Part shown: in pieces, positions 52,459-62,397 of the stretch
Layout of the letters: each line of letters begins with the position of its first letter
How positions within the stretch are numbered: position 1 is the stretch's first letter
Assembly: GCA_019058445.1 (NCBI GenBank)
Contig: JAHPZA010000002.1
Location: 124,001 to 188,000, forward strand
Length of the DNA: 64,000 nucleotides
Source of the DNA: Promethearchaeota archaeon
GTDB taxonomy: Archaea > Asgardarchaeota > Lokiarchaeia > Sigyniarchaeales > SOKP01
Direction of reading: 5' to 3'
Made by a program: the position numbers and the translations under genes
The notes under the pieces: model-generated
Database searches by the model: none
The model's input: the letters and a program-made list of their open reading frames with translations, nothing else
What the model was told of the DNA's origin: nothing

Positions 52459-53514
52459 ATGGGAGTAAAGATAAACGAATTAGTTAAGCAAGTTAGTAGA
52501 ACGATTACTTTTGAAAATCTACTAGGAAAGTCTATAGCTATTGACGCTTTCAATACTATTTATCAATTTTTAGCAATCATACGTCAGAGAGATGGAACTC
52601 CTCTTAAGGATTATAATGGAAACGTAACTTCTCATCTTTCAGGATTATTTTATAGAACCATAAATTTTTTTGAACATAGTATTAAACCAATTTATGTTTT
52701 CGATGGGACTCCGTCAGAACTTAAATTAGAGACCATAAAGGAAAGAAAAAAAATTAAAGAAGAAGCTAAGGAAAAGATGATTAAGGCCCAAGAAGCAGAA
52801 GATTTCAGAGAAGCGAGGAAGTTTGCACAACAAACATCCAAATTATCCACAGATATGATAGAAGAGAGTAAAAAATTGATTGAATATATGGGAATCCCTG
52901 TTATCGAAGCTAGCTCTGAGGGTGAAGCTCAATCAGCGTATTTAGTTGAAAAAGGCGATGCTTGGGCATGTGCCTCTCAGGATTATGATACGCTATTATT
53001 CGGTGGAGAACGATTAGTGAGGAATTTTGCGGTAAGCAGAAGTAAAAAGGTAAAAGATACAACAGTTACCCTTGACATAGAATATGTTTCGCTCCCCAAA
53101 CTTTTAGAAAATTTAGAAATTTCACGAGAACAATTAATTGAAATGGGATTATTAATTGGTACTGATTTCTTTGATGGTATCCCAGGGATTGGGCAACATA
53201 AAGCCTTAGATCTAATTAAGAAGTATGGAACTATCCAAAATATAATTGATAATGAAATCAAAATCGGAAAACAAGAGATTCAAATCGCTCCAGAAATAAT
53301 TGCGCGAGTAAAAGAGATTTTTATCAAGCCGGATGTTATAAAAGATTATCCCAAATTGACATGGAAAAAAATTAATTTCGAAAAGATAGAAGAATTGCTG
53401 GTAGAACAACATAACTTCTCAAAACAGCGTGTTGAAAATGCACTCACTCGTCTAAGAAAATTAGATTCTTCGAAAACACAAATATCACTTGATAGTTTTC
53501 TAAAAAAAAATTAA
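52459..53514 (+). CDS. fen1: Flap endonuclease 1
   Basis: The 351-residue protein has the FEN1/XPG features: N-domain GVKINELV with IAIDAFNTIYQFLA near residue 27, VFDGTPSELK near 81, internal-domain EASSEGEAQSAYLVEKG near 152, SQDYDTLLFG near 174 and helix-hairpin-helix FDGIPGIGQHKALDLIKKYG near 237. The C-terminus QISLDSFL matches a PCNA-binding box (Q-x-x-L-x-x-F). It removes 5' flaps in lagging-strand synthesis and repair. An AGGAG element lies just before the ATG at 52459. Confidence 0.97.
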   Translation: MGVKINELVKQVSRTITFENLLGKSIAIDAFNTIYQFLAIIRQRDGTPLKDYNGNVTSHLSGLFYRTINFFEHSIKPIYVFDGTPSELKLETIKERKKIKEEAKEKMIKAQEAEDFREARKFAQQTSKLSTDMIEESKKLIEYMGIPVIEASSEGEAQSAYLVEKGDAWACASQDYDTLLFGGERLVRNFAVSRSKKVKDTTVTLDIEYVSLPKLLENLEISREQLIEMGLLIGTDFFDGIPGIGQHKALDLIKKYGTIQNIIDNEIKIGKQEIQIAPEIIARVKEIFIKPDVIKDYPKLTWKKINFEKIEELLVEQHNFSKQRVENALTRLRKLDSSKTQISLDSFLKKN

Positions 53515-53604
53515 CATGTATTTATAAATTGAAATACAAAAGTTTTTACTAGTTAATTGCATTAAATTAATTAAAGAAGTGATTCACCAAAAGAATGATA
53601 GTAT

Positions 53605-55839
53605 ATGTCAGAAGGAGAGACAAATAACGTAGATGGTAAGGAAAAAAGATTCACACTTCGCGTCCAAAAAGCGAAGAAGAGGGATATCGGTAGGAATATT
53701 ATAAGAATTGATCCCAAAACTATGGAAGATTTAAACATTCAAACAGGAGATGTAATTGGACTATTTGGTAAAAAAGAAAGTGCCGGTATTGCTTGGCCAA
53801 GTTATCCTCAGGATAATGGATTAGGAATTGTACGAATTGATTCGAGATTGAGAAAAAATACGGGCACTAGCATCGACGATACCATTGAAATTTTTAAGGT
53901 AAATGCCAAGGTTGCTCAAAACATCGTTTTAGCACCTTCCAGTGTAAAAATAAGAACGAATCCGAGATTTGAATCCTTTGTAAAAAGAAAATTAAATAAT
54001 TATCCCGTAACACTTGATGATCTCATCCTAATTTCAATAGGGATCAGTAGAGAGATTACTTTCAAAGTTATTAGTCTCAGACCTAAGGGGATTTGTGTTA
54101 TTAAACAAGAGTCCGCATTACATATAAGTGAGCATGTTACTGAAGATGAGGAGAAGGGAGCAGGTTACATAACTTATGAAGATGTCGGTGGTTTGGACAG
54201 AGAAATACAAAGAGTAAGAGAAATGGTGGAATTACCATTACGCCACCCATCTATCTTTAAACGGTTAGGTATTGATCCTCCAAAAGGAGTATTGTTAAGG
54301 GGACCTCCCGGATGTGGAAAAACCTTACTAGCAAGAGCGGTTGCTAATGAAAGTGAAGCTCATTTTATCTCTATAAATGGTCCAGAAATTATGAGTAAAT
54401 TTTATGGTGAATCAGAGAAAAAATTACGAAAAATATTTATAGAAGCAGAAGAAAAAAGTCCATCAATTGTTTTCATTGATGAAATTGATGCGATTGCGCC
54501 AAAAAGAGAAACAGTAACAGGTGAAGTTGAGAGAAGGGTCGTGGCTCAATTATTAGCGTTAATGGATGGGTTACACAGTAGGGGAAGGGTTATTGTTATA
54601 GGAGCCACGAATAGACCAAATAGTTTAGACCCCGCTTTAAGGCGACCTGGGAGATTTGATCGTGAAATTGAAATAAAAGTCCCTAATGAGAAGGGCCGTC
54701 GAGAAGTATTTCAAATACATACTCGCAACATGCCTCTGGATAAAAAAATCTCTTTAAAAGAGTTTTCTCAAATAACTCATGGATTTGTGGGAGCGGATAT
54801 TTCAGCAGTGTGTCGAGAAGCAGCAATGTCAGCCTTGAGAAGATATTTACCGAAAATTAATTTAGAATCAGAGATGATTGACCCAGACCTTTTGGAACAA
54901 ATAAGTGTAACTAAGGAAGATTTTGAAGAAGCTTTAAAAGAAGTATTGCCCTCGGGAATAAGAGAAGTATTTGTAGAAGTTCCTAATGTAAAATGGGATC
55001 AAGTGGGTGGATTAGAGGATTTAAAGCAAAGATTAATTGAAGCTGTAGAATGGCCTTTATCGAATCCTAAAATTTTCAAAAGAATGGGAATAACCCCTCC
55101 AAAGGGTATTCTGCTTTATGGACCTCCAGGTTGTGGTAAAACTCTTCTTGCCAGAGCCGTTGCAACTGAAAGTAAGGCAAATTTTATTTCGATAAAAGGT
55201 CCAGAACTCCTATCAAAATGGGTAGGTGAAAGTGAAAAAGCTATTAGAGAAATTTTTCGAAAAGCTAAAATGGCGGCACCTTGTATTGTATTTTTTGATG
55301 AATTTGATTCCATTGCTCCAAGTCGAGGGAGATATACTTCAAGTACAGGAGTGACAGAGAAAGTCCTATCTCAATTTTTAACCGAATTAGATGGATTGGA
55401 AGGTATGAAAGATATTGTGGTAATTGCAGCAACAAATCGTCCTGATATATTAGATCCCGCTTTAATTCGACCAGGAAGGATAGATCGCATATTATTAGTT
55501 CCCGCCCCAGACGAAAAAACTCAAACTGAAATATTAAAAATATATACTAAAGAAATGCCTTTAGCAACGAATTTAAAAATAGAGGAAATTTTTGATATAA
55601 TTGATGAAGGTTTTTCTGGTGCTGATATTGAAACTTTGTGCAGAGAAGCAGCTATGAATGCTTTAAGGGAAAATATTCGAGCAAGAAAAATTACTTTGGA
55701 CCACTTTAAAGAAGCCCGGACAGAAATACATCCAACTATTACCCCTGAAATACTTAACTGGTACGAAGAATTTGGCGAAAAACTAAAGAGAAGAAGAATA
55801 GAAAAAGAAAAAGAAACAGAAGAACGTCTATTTGTATAA
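53605..55839 (+). CDS. cdc48: CDC48/VAT AAA ATPase
   Basis: The 744-residue protein has the double-psi barrel N domain ([20 protein letters not shown] and so on, residues about 15-190) and two AAA modules. Walker A is GPPGCGKT at 233-240 (D1) and 506-513 (D2). Walker B is [11 protein letters not shown] in D1 and [11 protein letters not shown] in D2. Arginine-finger segments [19 protein letters not shown] and [19 protein letters not shown] follow. The protein unfolds substrates for degradation or disassembly. The C-terminus ends LFV, close to the hydrophobic-Tyr-x tail that docks to proteasomes but with Phe. Confidence 0.97.
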   Translation: MSEGETNNVDGKEKRFTLRVQKAKKRDIGRNIIRIDPKTMEDLNIQTGDVIGLFGKKESAGIAWPSYPQDNGLGIVRIDSRLRKNTGTSIDDTIEIFKVNAKVAQNIVLAPSSVKIRTNPRFESFVKRKLNNYPVTLDDLILISIGISREITFKVISLRPKGICVIKQESALHISEHVTEDEEKGAGYITYEDVGGLDREIQRVREMVELPLRHPSIFKRLGIDPPKGVLLRGPPGCGKTLLARAVANESEAHFISINGPEIMSKFYGESEKKLRKIFIEAEEKSPSIVFIDEIDAIAPKRETVTGEVERRVVAQLLALMDGLHSRGRVIVIGATNRPNSLDPALRRPGRFDREIEIKVPNEKGRREVFQIHTRNMPLDKKISLKEFSQITHGFVGADISAVCREAAMSALRRYLPKINLESEMIDPDLLEQISVTKEDFEEALKEVLPSGIREVFVEVPNVKWDQVGGLEDLKQRLIEAVEWPLSNPKIFKRMGITPPKGILLYGPPGCGKTLLARAVATESKANFISIKGPELLSKWVGESEKAIREIFRKAKMAAPCIVFFDEFDSIAPSRGRYTSSTGVTEKVLSQFLTELDGLEGMKDIVVIAATNRPDILDPALIRPGRIDRILLVPAPDEKTQTEILKIYTKEMPLATNLKIEEIFDIIDEGFSGADIETLCREAAMNALRENIRARKITLDHFKEARTEIHPTITPEILNWYEEFGEKLKRRRIEKEKETEERLFV

Positions 55840-56032
55840 TATTAAAAATATTAATTATGAATTAAATATTAAACGTGATAACTTGAATTTTCTTGTTTTT
55901 TAATTAATAAATTATAGTAAAACTAAAAAAATTAAAGTAGAAAGGTGAAAAATTATAGAAGCACATCGTTGGAATCAAAAACCGATTTTAAACTCGATAA
56001 TTGATATCCTTGTAAAAAATAAAGGAGAGATA

Positions 56033-56227
56033 ATGGATAAGAGAATAGAAGAATTACTTAAAAAAGAATTTCCTTTTGTCAATTCATTATACTTAGAAGA
56101 AACCTTCATGAAATTAGAATCAATGAATATAATAAATGTATTTAGAGTTTCTAAGAATAAAAAAATGATTGTTCTCAACAAACATAATAATTTGATTAGC
56201 GAAAAGTTAATGGAAGACTTACGTTAA
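56033..56227 (+). CDS. Small winged-helix-like protein, start uncertain
   Basis: From ATG 56033, five bases after GGAG (56024-56027), the protein is 64 residues and mostly helix-helix-strand (KRIEELLKKEFPFVNSLYLE then strands KMIVLNKH). The same frame is open upstream to a stop at 55946-55948 and encodes plausible protein (RWNQKPILNSIIDILVKNKG), with another AGGTGA element at 55943-55948, but only ATT or ATA codons could start it. The product could be about 90 residues. It overlaps the 3' end of herA by four bases. Function unknown. Confidence 0.45.
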   Translation: MDKRIEELLKKEFPFVNSLYLEETFMKLESMNIINVFRVSKNKKMIVLNKHNNLISEKLMEDLR

Positions 56228-57744
56228 CTCGTTTTTTCCCATTTTAAGCACACATCTGTAAGTGATAGGTTTTCAATTTTGGATTTAAAGTTTCTTTCTC
56301 TAATATCGATAAAAATTGGGTAATTAACAGCATTTCCTATTAACAACATTTCACCTACTCCCAAACTTGAAATCATATCGGCATATTCTTTTGATATTGC
56401 TTCAGAACTATCCATTAAATGTTTTAAATCGTATGGATTTTTTATATTCAAAACCATTTTTGAGTTTAATTGAGATAACACAGTGGCACTCAATTTCTTT
56501 GGTCGTTGAGAAATTAAACATAAGCATGCCATAAACTTTCTTCCCTCTCTGGCAATAGTTTCTATTATTGATTTAGAAATTGCTTTGGAATGTGCTGCTT
56601 CTGGGCAGAACTGGTGAGCTTCTTCTAAGATCAATAAGAAAGGAGGTATATTCTCGGTTCTCCTGAGGTAAAATAACCGATTGCAAAGATAATCAACAAT
56701 AATTTGTTTTTTTCTTATACTAATTTCATTGGCAAGATTAAATATGGTAATTTGATTTTGATTAACAATATTGGCGATAAATGGATTTTCTTGAGGTCCA
56801 AATAAAGTTAAGCGATGTAAATCTGATAACCACCCAATTAAGGCTTGTTTAGTACTTTTACTGCCCTCAGATTCATTTTCAATAGAGTCAATAATGTCTT
56901 GTAAGGTAAATTTCCCCTTTCTGCCTTTATCATTTTTCAATTTTTGAATATATTTAGAGAGTTCTCTAACTTGAACGTTGGAAATCTGGTCTTGATATTT
57001 TCTAAACGTCCATGCACTTAAGTTAGGTACAGCAATTTGAAAATAGGAAATGTCTTGTATAGCTACTTTATCTTGAAGTTTGGGAACATCTTTTAAATAA
57101 AGATACTCTCCATGTACATCAATTAAAATGATTGCCGGATTCCCATAAGATGTATCTCTTGTTAAAAGCTCTTCTATAAGAATAGATGTAAGATAACTTT
57201 TGCCCCCTCCCGAAATTGAAAGAATAGCAAAATGTTTATTTAGTAATCGATCCATGTTGATTTTTGCTTCAAAATTAGAAACTTTAATATTTCCTAAATA
57301 GAGTCCTCGTTTTATATCTAGTCCAATGAATTGGTTAAAAACATTTTCATCTAATAAATGAACATCTGCTCCGGGATTAGCGGGGTATGACATTCTTTTA
57401 ATCGCTTTGATCTCCTTATTATCTCCATTTTTAAATTGAATGATTCCTAAGCACTTCACAATGGCCGTAGCAAATTCAAAATCATCACTTGGAAATAAAC
57501 CCTTTAAGATATTTGGATTAGTATTACTATTGTATGACTTAATCGTTAAAGCATCAGAAAAATATTCATTTAATAAGAGTATTTGTTCAATAACACCTAT
57601 TAAATAACCTTCATTTGATTTGGTATAAACAAATAATCCCTTTTTTACTAAAATTTTATCTCTCCTTTTACTAATAACAAAAGGAAATTTTGATACATCC
57701 GGTAATTGATTAAAATTAAAAATCGTACCAATTTTCGAAGGCAT
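56224..57744 (-). CDS. herA: HerA-like ATPase/DNA helicase
   Basis: The 506-residue protein has an N-terminal barrel domain and the HerA ATPase core. Walker A is SGGGKSYLT near residue 180, ILIDVHGEYLYL follows, then LLILEEAHQFCPEA (Walker B with catalytic Glu) near 364 and the sensor segment CLISQRPKKLSATVLSQLNSK near 408, then the arginine segment. HerA forms a hexameric DNA translocase acting in double-strand break end resection with NurA, Mre11 and Rad50, or in defence as in SIR2-HerA pairs. Neither nurA nor mre11/rad50 is adjacent. ATG 57744 is clear. Confidence 0.9.
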   Translation of the reverse strand: MPSKIGTIFNFNQLPDVSKFPFVISKRRDKILVKKGLFVYTKSNEGYLIGVIEQILLLNEYFSDALTIKSYNSNTNPNILKGLFPSDDFEFATAIVKCLGIIQFKNGDNKEIKAIKRMSYPANPGADVHLLDENVFNQFIGLDIKRGLYLGNIKVSNFEAKINMDRLLNKHFAILSISGGGKSYLTSILIEELLTRDTSYGNPAIILIDVHGEYLYLKDVPKLQDKVAIQDISYFQIAVPNLSAWTFRKYQDQISNVQVRELSKYIQKLKNDKGRKGKFTLQDIIDSIENESEGSKSTKQALIGWLSDLHRLTLFGPQENPFIANIVNQNQITIFNLANEISIRKKQIIVDYLCNRLFYLRRTENIPPFLLILEEAHQFCPEAAHSKAISKSIIETIAREGRKFMACLCLISQRPKKLSATVLSQLNSKMVLNIKNPYDLKHLMDSSEAISKEYADMISSLGVGEMLLIGNAVNYPIFIDIRERNFKSKIENLSLTDVCLKWEKTS

Positions 57745-57849
57745 TATAATTTATAGTCTACAAAAAACATAAATTCACTTTATTTGAGATAAAGGTATAA
57801 AAGGAATAAATATAAAGAAGATAGGAGTCAAAATTTTTTGACTTATATT

Positions 57850-57857
57850 AAAAAAAA
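57850..57857 (-). terminator. T-tract (minus strand) after the 197-residue membrane protein
   Basis: Eight A residues on the plus strand correspond to eight T residues on the minus strand, 16 bases after the stop of the gene at 57874-58467. This would end its transcript before herA. Confidence 0.4.
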
Positions 57858-57873
57858 GAAATAAAGGATTTAT

Positions 57874-58467
57874 TTAATCATCTTCTTCTAAATCTTTTAT
57901 CATGCGGAGTATAAGGTAATAACCATTGTACCAGAGGTAATTAAGAAAAAATACCAAACCTATAATTAATAGCATAATCATCCCAATAAACAAGACAATT
58001 TGTCCTTGCGAAAGCTCAGCGAATATCGTGCTAAGTGTTGTTCTCTCTCCACTTGGAGAAGGGCTGGTGAACGTATCGTAAATTATCGCAGTAAGAATAC
58101 CGATTATTATTGCAAAAATACTAAACATTAATGCTCCTGCCGCTATTCTTACACCCCAGCGATTTCTATATTTGTCCTGGTAATGTTTCTTCCTAAAGAT
58201 ATTTCTTAAGATCATAGTTCTTCCTTTCTTATACAGTCCAAAAAAGTAAACTACTAGGAAGAATAACCCGGCTAATAACGTTCCGATGACTGCGATTTGG
58301 TACCCGAAGTTTAAACTTAAGAATAGCTCCATTTTTCCCGTAGCCATAACGATGTCCGCGATTGTATACACAATACCCGCGATTATGATGATTATGGTTA
58401 TTGTGATCGCGATATAGAAAATCATTGCAACCGTCTTTTGTTTCTTTGAAAAGTGAATTTCACTCAT
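57874..58467 (-). CDS. Four-helix membrane protein, unknown
   Basis: The 197-residue protein has four strongly hydrophobic helices (about residues 12-35, 53-76, 107-130 and 157-180), with a basic loop between the second and third (LRNIFRKKHYQDKYRNRWG) and an acidic tail (LEEDD). The helix pairing hints at an internal duplication. I cannot name a family. It is a single gene with its own T-tract between the FGGY-kinase and herA genes. Confidence 0.65.
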   Translation of the reverse strand: MSEIHFSKKQKTVAMIFYIAITITIIIIIAGIVYTIADIVMATGKMELFLSLNFGYQIAVIGTLLAGLFFLVVYFFGLYKKGRTMILRNIFRKKHYQDKYRNRWGVRIAAGALMFSIFAIIIGILTAIIYDTFTSPSPSGERTTLSTIFAELSQGQIVLFIGMIMLLIIGLVFFLNYLWYNGYYLILRMIKDLEEDD

Positions 58468-58680
58468 AAATTTTTCAAATCTAAATGTTTTTTAATGTTT
58501 TTGTTATTTAAATAAAAGAATGACCTTTCAGATATTTAAAATTGATTATATCGTTCATTATAAATTTTACTTTTTGTTTGGTGGGTTTCTAAATATGGTA
58601 ATGCCTCACATAAAAAATATGATGCAATTAGAAAAGAAATCGCAAAAAAGGATGGTGTTATTAAAAAAAGAAAAGTGGTA

Positions 58681-60213
58681 TTACGAATCTTTTATTTGAT
58701 TTAAATCGTTAAATTGTTTATATATATTGTTGCTTTTTAACAAATTATATACGTTATAGGAAAACTGATAAATTTGATCATAGATTTTATAATTATTTTC
58801 ATTAGGAACCCATTTCTTATCAACTTTACATAGATTTTCCGCAGCTTTTGCTACATCTGGGAAAATTCCCGCTCCAGAAGCCGCTAAAATAGCCGCACCT
58901 AAAGAGGTTGCTTCTTCAATAACATTTCTTACACATGTTATTCCCAATACATCCGCATAAATTTGATTCCAGAAATCAGAACGGGAACCTCCACCAGTAA
59001 GCAACAACTCTTTTGGTTCAATTCCGAGTTCTTTAAAAACTTGGATATTTTTTTTCACTTCAAAGGCAACGCCCTCAAGTACTGCCCGATATAGATCTCT
59101 TCGTTGGTGACCTAGCGATAATCCAAATAAAATACCTTTCGCAAACGGATTCCAATGTGGTGCCCCCGCCCCGATTAAATGTGGAATTAGCATTAAACCG
59201 TTTGCACCAATTGGAGATTTTTCAGCCTCAGCTGTTATGATATCATAGGGATCTTGTCCTTCTGCAGCGGCCATACATTCAGGCTGTCCGATTTGATCCC
59301 TAAACCACCTTAACACTGCTCCAGAAGTGAAAATACTAGCTTCTTGAACCCATACGCCAGGAATCGCATGACAGCTACACAAAACTCTTTTTTCTGGATC
59401 AAACTTTGGCGCGCTTAAATAGGCCAGAATGAAACTACCCGTTCCTGTTGTACATTTTATTTCACCAGGAGACACGACTCCAACTCCTAATGCAGCAGAC
59501 TGTTGATCTCCGGCACCCGAGACTACTAATGTCTTTTTATCAAAATCCGTTTCTTCAGTAATAATTTCTCCAATATCTACCCCACTCTCAACTGGCTCGG
59601 GCATTTTATCTAAATCAAGTCCCATCTCAGAAGCTATTTCTTCAGAATACTTCAAATTATTAATATCAAATAGCATAGTTCTGCTGAGATTGCTATGATC
59701 ACTGACAAATCTACCAGTTAACTTATAAATAATAAAATCAGAAACCAATAGAAATTTATGAGTATTATTATAGATATTTGGCTTTTTATCCTTAAACCAC
59801 AAGATTTTAGTGGCAGAGAAATAGGGATCAATTGTTAAACCAGTCGTTTTATATACTTTATCGGCTCCAATCTTATTTTTAATAAATTCAACCTGATCTG
59901 TGGTACGTCTATCCTGCCATACTAATGCGTTATGAAGTGGATTACCCTCTCTATCTACGGGAACAATGGTTTCTCTCTGGTTTGTAACCGATAATGACAC
60001 AATTTCACTTTTATCGATGCCACTTTTTTTAATTGCTGCTTCTATAGTTTTTTTAATTGAATCCCACCAAGAATTCGCATCTTGTTCAACATGCGACGGA
60101 GTTGGATAAAAACTTTCCCATTCTTGATAATCACTTGCTATAACATCTCCAACTAAATTAAAGATGAAAGTCCTACATCCCGTAGTCCCCAAATCTAAAG
60201 CTGCAATATACAT
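58681..60213 (-). CDS. FGGY-family carbohydrate kinase (xylulokinase/glycerol-kinase-like)
   Basis: The 510-residue protein has the FGGY kinase pattern: LDLGTTGCRTFIFN at the start, TNQRETIVPVDREGNPLHNALVWQDRRT near residue 80-105, SGAGDQQSAALGVG near 231, CTTGTGSF near 254 and the second signature GAPHWNPFAKGILFGLSLGHQRRD near 353. The NQRET stretch recalls glycerol kinase, while the second half resembles xylulokinase, so the substrate is left open (glycerol, xylulose or another polyol). It is left-facing with ATG at 60211-60213. Confidence 0.85.
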   Translation of the reverse strand: MYIAALDLGTTGCRTFIFNLVGDVIASDYQEWESFYPTPSHVEQDANSWWDSIKKTIEAAIKKSGIDKSEIVSLSVTNQRETIVPVDREGNPLHNALVWQDRRTTDQVEFIKNKIGADKVYKTTGLTIDPYFSATKILWFKDKKPNIYNNTHKFLLVSDFIIYKLTGRFVSDHSNLSRTMLFDINNLKYSEEIASEMGLDLDKMPEPVESGVDIGEIITEETDFDKKTLVVSGAGDQQSAALGVGVVSPGEIKCTTGTGSFILAYLSAPKFDPEKRVLCSCHAIPGVWVQEASIFTSGAVLRWFRDQIGQPECMAAAEGQDPYDIITAEAEKSPIGANGLMLIPHLIGAGAPHWNPFAKGILFGLSLGHQRRDLYRAVLEGVAFEVKKNIQVFKELGIEPKELLLTGGGSRSDFWNQIYADVLGITCVRNVIEEATSLGAAILAASGAGIFPDVAKAAENLCKVDKKWVPNENNYKIYDQIYQFSYNVYNLLKSNNIYKQFNDLNQIKDS

Positions 60214-60302
60214 GCTAACATCTCTTTTTACTTTTTAATATTATAAAAATAATTATTGATTTTATAAAAATCATTATTAAGCTTTTAAAAAGTGAAATTT
60301 AA

Positions 60303-60974
60303 TTATTTCCTTTTTTCATACCCACATCGAGGACATACTAATTTACCAAATCCAACTCTATAATCCTTTATTTCTGACATAAATGAATTACACACTGGAC
60401 ATCTCGGGTCAAAAGAAGGATACCACGCTCCTTGAATATTAGGAACATCTTTTAATCCTCTTAGATAATTTAATTTTTCGAGATAATTTTTATCCGCGCG
60501 AAAAAGTTGGTGCTCCTCGGCTATAGATTTTCCTCTGGGTGATAGGACCATTAAAAATCTCATTTTTGAGGGATTGGTTAAGAGAGAGAGCGTTCTTAAG
60601 ATCGCTTCTTTTCCATGTTCAGAAAATAGTTTTGATAATTCTGGTGGAGCAAGTCCTACTAATATACCTTGCTCTTCAACTTTCTGAAATAAAAATTGAA
60701 ACATCCTTCTATGATCATCAAAAGCCCAAAGGAAGTTCCAGTTAGATATGTCATAATCCTCATTTTTAGGACCAATAATTCTTTTAATGCTCTGAACCCA
60801 CATATAGTGATTATACTCAAGTATTTTTGAGTTCAAATCATCAAAAAATGAGGGTTCAATGACTGGATATGTCTTTAACACGCTTTTTAACGAGAGTATT
60901 CTTATCTGGGTTAGCTGATTTGTATCGAGATTATCCCATGGAGTTTCTGTATATACCAAAAAAAAATCTGTCAT
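60303..60974 (-). CDS. Zinc-ribbon protein with possible winged-helix segment, 223 aa
   Basis: I do not recognise the full-length family. The C-terminus has a clear zinc ribbon with CPVC near residue 193 and CPRCG near 216. A middle stretch (AILRTLSLLTNPSKMRFLMVLS then PRGKSIAEEH) looks like the helical core of a winged-helix domain. The N-terminal part has aromatic-rich helices (NWNFLWAFDDHRRMFQFLFQ). A nucleic-acid-related role is possible, but not shown. It is 89 bases upstream of the FGGY kinase start and faces the same way, so they may be co-transcribed. Confidence 0.55.
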   Translation of the reverse strand: MTDFFLVYTETPWDNLDTNQLTQIRILSLKSVLKTYPVIEPSFFDDLNSKILEYNHYMWVQSIKRIIGPKNEDYDISNWNFLWAFDDHRRMFQFLFQKVEEQGILVGLAPPELSKLFSEHGKEAILRTLSLLTNPSKMRFLMVLSPRGKSIAEEHQLFRADKNYLEKLNYLRGLKDVPNIQGAWYPSFDPRCPVCNSFMSEIKDYRVGFGKLVCPRCGYEKRK

Positions 60975-61021
60975 TATATTAGATAAGCATTTTGTGTAAA
61001 TAAATTCATTTTACGAATAAA

Positions 61022-62242
61022 TTATTTAAAAAATTGTTTAATTTGAAATCTATCAGAAATTATATCATCTATAAATATTATTTGGAATTTTTTAGATATT
61101 CCAAGCTCATTTAGCTGGTTTTTTCCAATATTCATAATATCATTTTTATTTGATTTATGAGCATTAATAACAATTATATAATTATTATAACAATTCCATC
61201 CTTCGTTCTCATTTAAATAATATTGAATGGTGTTTTCTTTAAATTTCGATTGGAATTCCCTACTAATCCTATCATCATCGATCATATCATCTTCAAATAA
61301 AAGATAATCTAAAATAATCTCTGAATTAGTTTTATTTTTTAATATTGCTATGCCTTTCTGCTTTTGCTTCTCAAAATTAAATTGTATTTCTTTATCTAAG
61401 CCCTTTTGATAAAGTTTGAATAATAGATATTGGAAGTCTTTAAAAGTTGCCTCATTAGCTTCTTGAATTTTATTCTCTATTATTAGTTTAAAACTTTCGT
61501 TAAGTTCATAACCCACCCCTTTTCTAAATAGACATTTTGCGACTTTAAGGGTTGTTCCGCTACCCACGAATGGATCTAATATGGTATCTCCAATAAATGA
61601 AAACATACGAATGATCCTATATGGCAATTCTTCAGGGAACATCGCAATATGTTCCTTTTGGACGATTCCGGGAAATCTCCAATGGCCAGTATACCATTTT
61701 TTCCATTCGCTTAATGCAATTTTAGACAATTCTTTAATTTGTGGATTGATTTTCTTCTTTTTCCCTTTATGTTTTTTAAAAATAAGAATGTGTTCATAAT
61801 CATAAGTCAATAATCCATTTCGAGGATAATAAATGGAGCCCATTAAAGAACAACCCCCCGTAGTATTGGTCGTGCTGATTTTTTGCCAAATGATATCTCC
61901 TAAAAAGTCAAATCCTAATTCTACACAGTCAGTTATTATTCTGCTGGCAATAGAAAGTATTCTATAACGGCCATATTGAGTAGTTCTTAAATATTGGTCG
62001 CCTACATTAATTACCATTCTACATTTTGGTTCCAAAACACGGTAACACTCTTTCCATACGCTCTTAAGTCTTTTAAAATAGTCTTCAAAAGAATCAAAAA
62101 AGCCAATTTGATCATTTAATCCATAATCCTTAATTTTACCATATGGAGGAGATGTTAAGATTAATTGAACGGAATTATCTTCCAGTTCCTCCATACTTTC
62201 AGAAGATTTATAATAAATATGAGGTTCAGTGATTTGAAACAA
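61022..62242 (-). CDS. Solitary DNA N4-cytosine/N6-adenine methyltransferase
   Basis: The 406-residue protein has the catalytic motif LTSPPYGKIKDYG near residues 29-41 and, later, the SAM-binding motif DPFVGSGTTLKVAKC near 218, followed by GVGYELNE. Catalytic motif before SAM motif is the beta-class order. The S-P-P-Y form suggests N4-cytosine specificity, although N6-adenine cannot be excluded. About 160 residues after the core form a helical C-terminal domain without a recognisable nuclease motif. The start is TTG 62242. It diverges from the nucleotidyltransferase-like gene. Confidence 0.87.
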   Translation of the reverse strand: MFQITEPHIYYKSSESMEELEDNSVQLILTSPPYGKIKDYGLNDQIGFFDSFEDYFKRLKSVWKECYRVLEPKCRMVINVGDQYLRTTQYGRYRILSIASRIITDCVELGFDFLGDIIWQKISTTNTTGGCSLMGSIYYPRNGLLTYDYEHILIFKKHKGKKKKINPQIKELSKIALSEWKKWYTGHWRFPGIVQKEHIAMFPEELPYRIIRMFSFIGDTILDPFVGSGTTLKVAKCLFRKGVGYELNESFKLIIENKIQEANEATFKDFQYLLFKLYQKGLDKEIQFNFEKQKQKGIAILKNKTNSEIILDYLLFEDDMIDDDRISREFQSKFKENTIQYYLNENEGWNCYNNYIIVINAHKSNKNDIMNIGKNQLNELGISKKFQIIFIDDIISDRFQIKQFFK

Positions 62243-62397
62243 TTTTTTGCCAATTATTATATATTTCTATTTATTCATTAATTAATTTCCCAATAATTAA
62301 TTTTTTTTATTATCTATTTGATTTAAATTATAAAAAATAGATTTAAAAGCCAAAGTAATTTTTTTCAGATTAGAGAGAGATTGAGCTAGATAAACTT

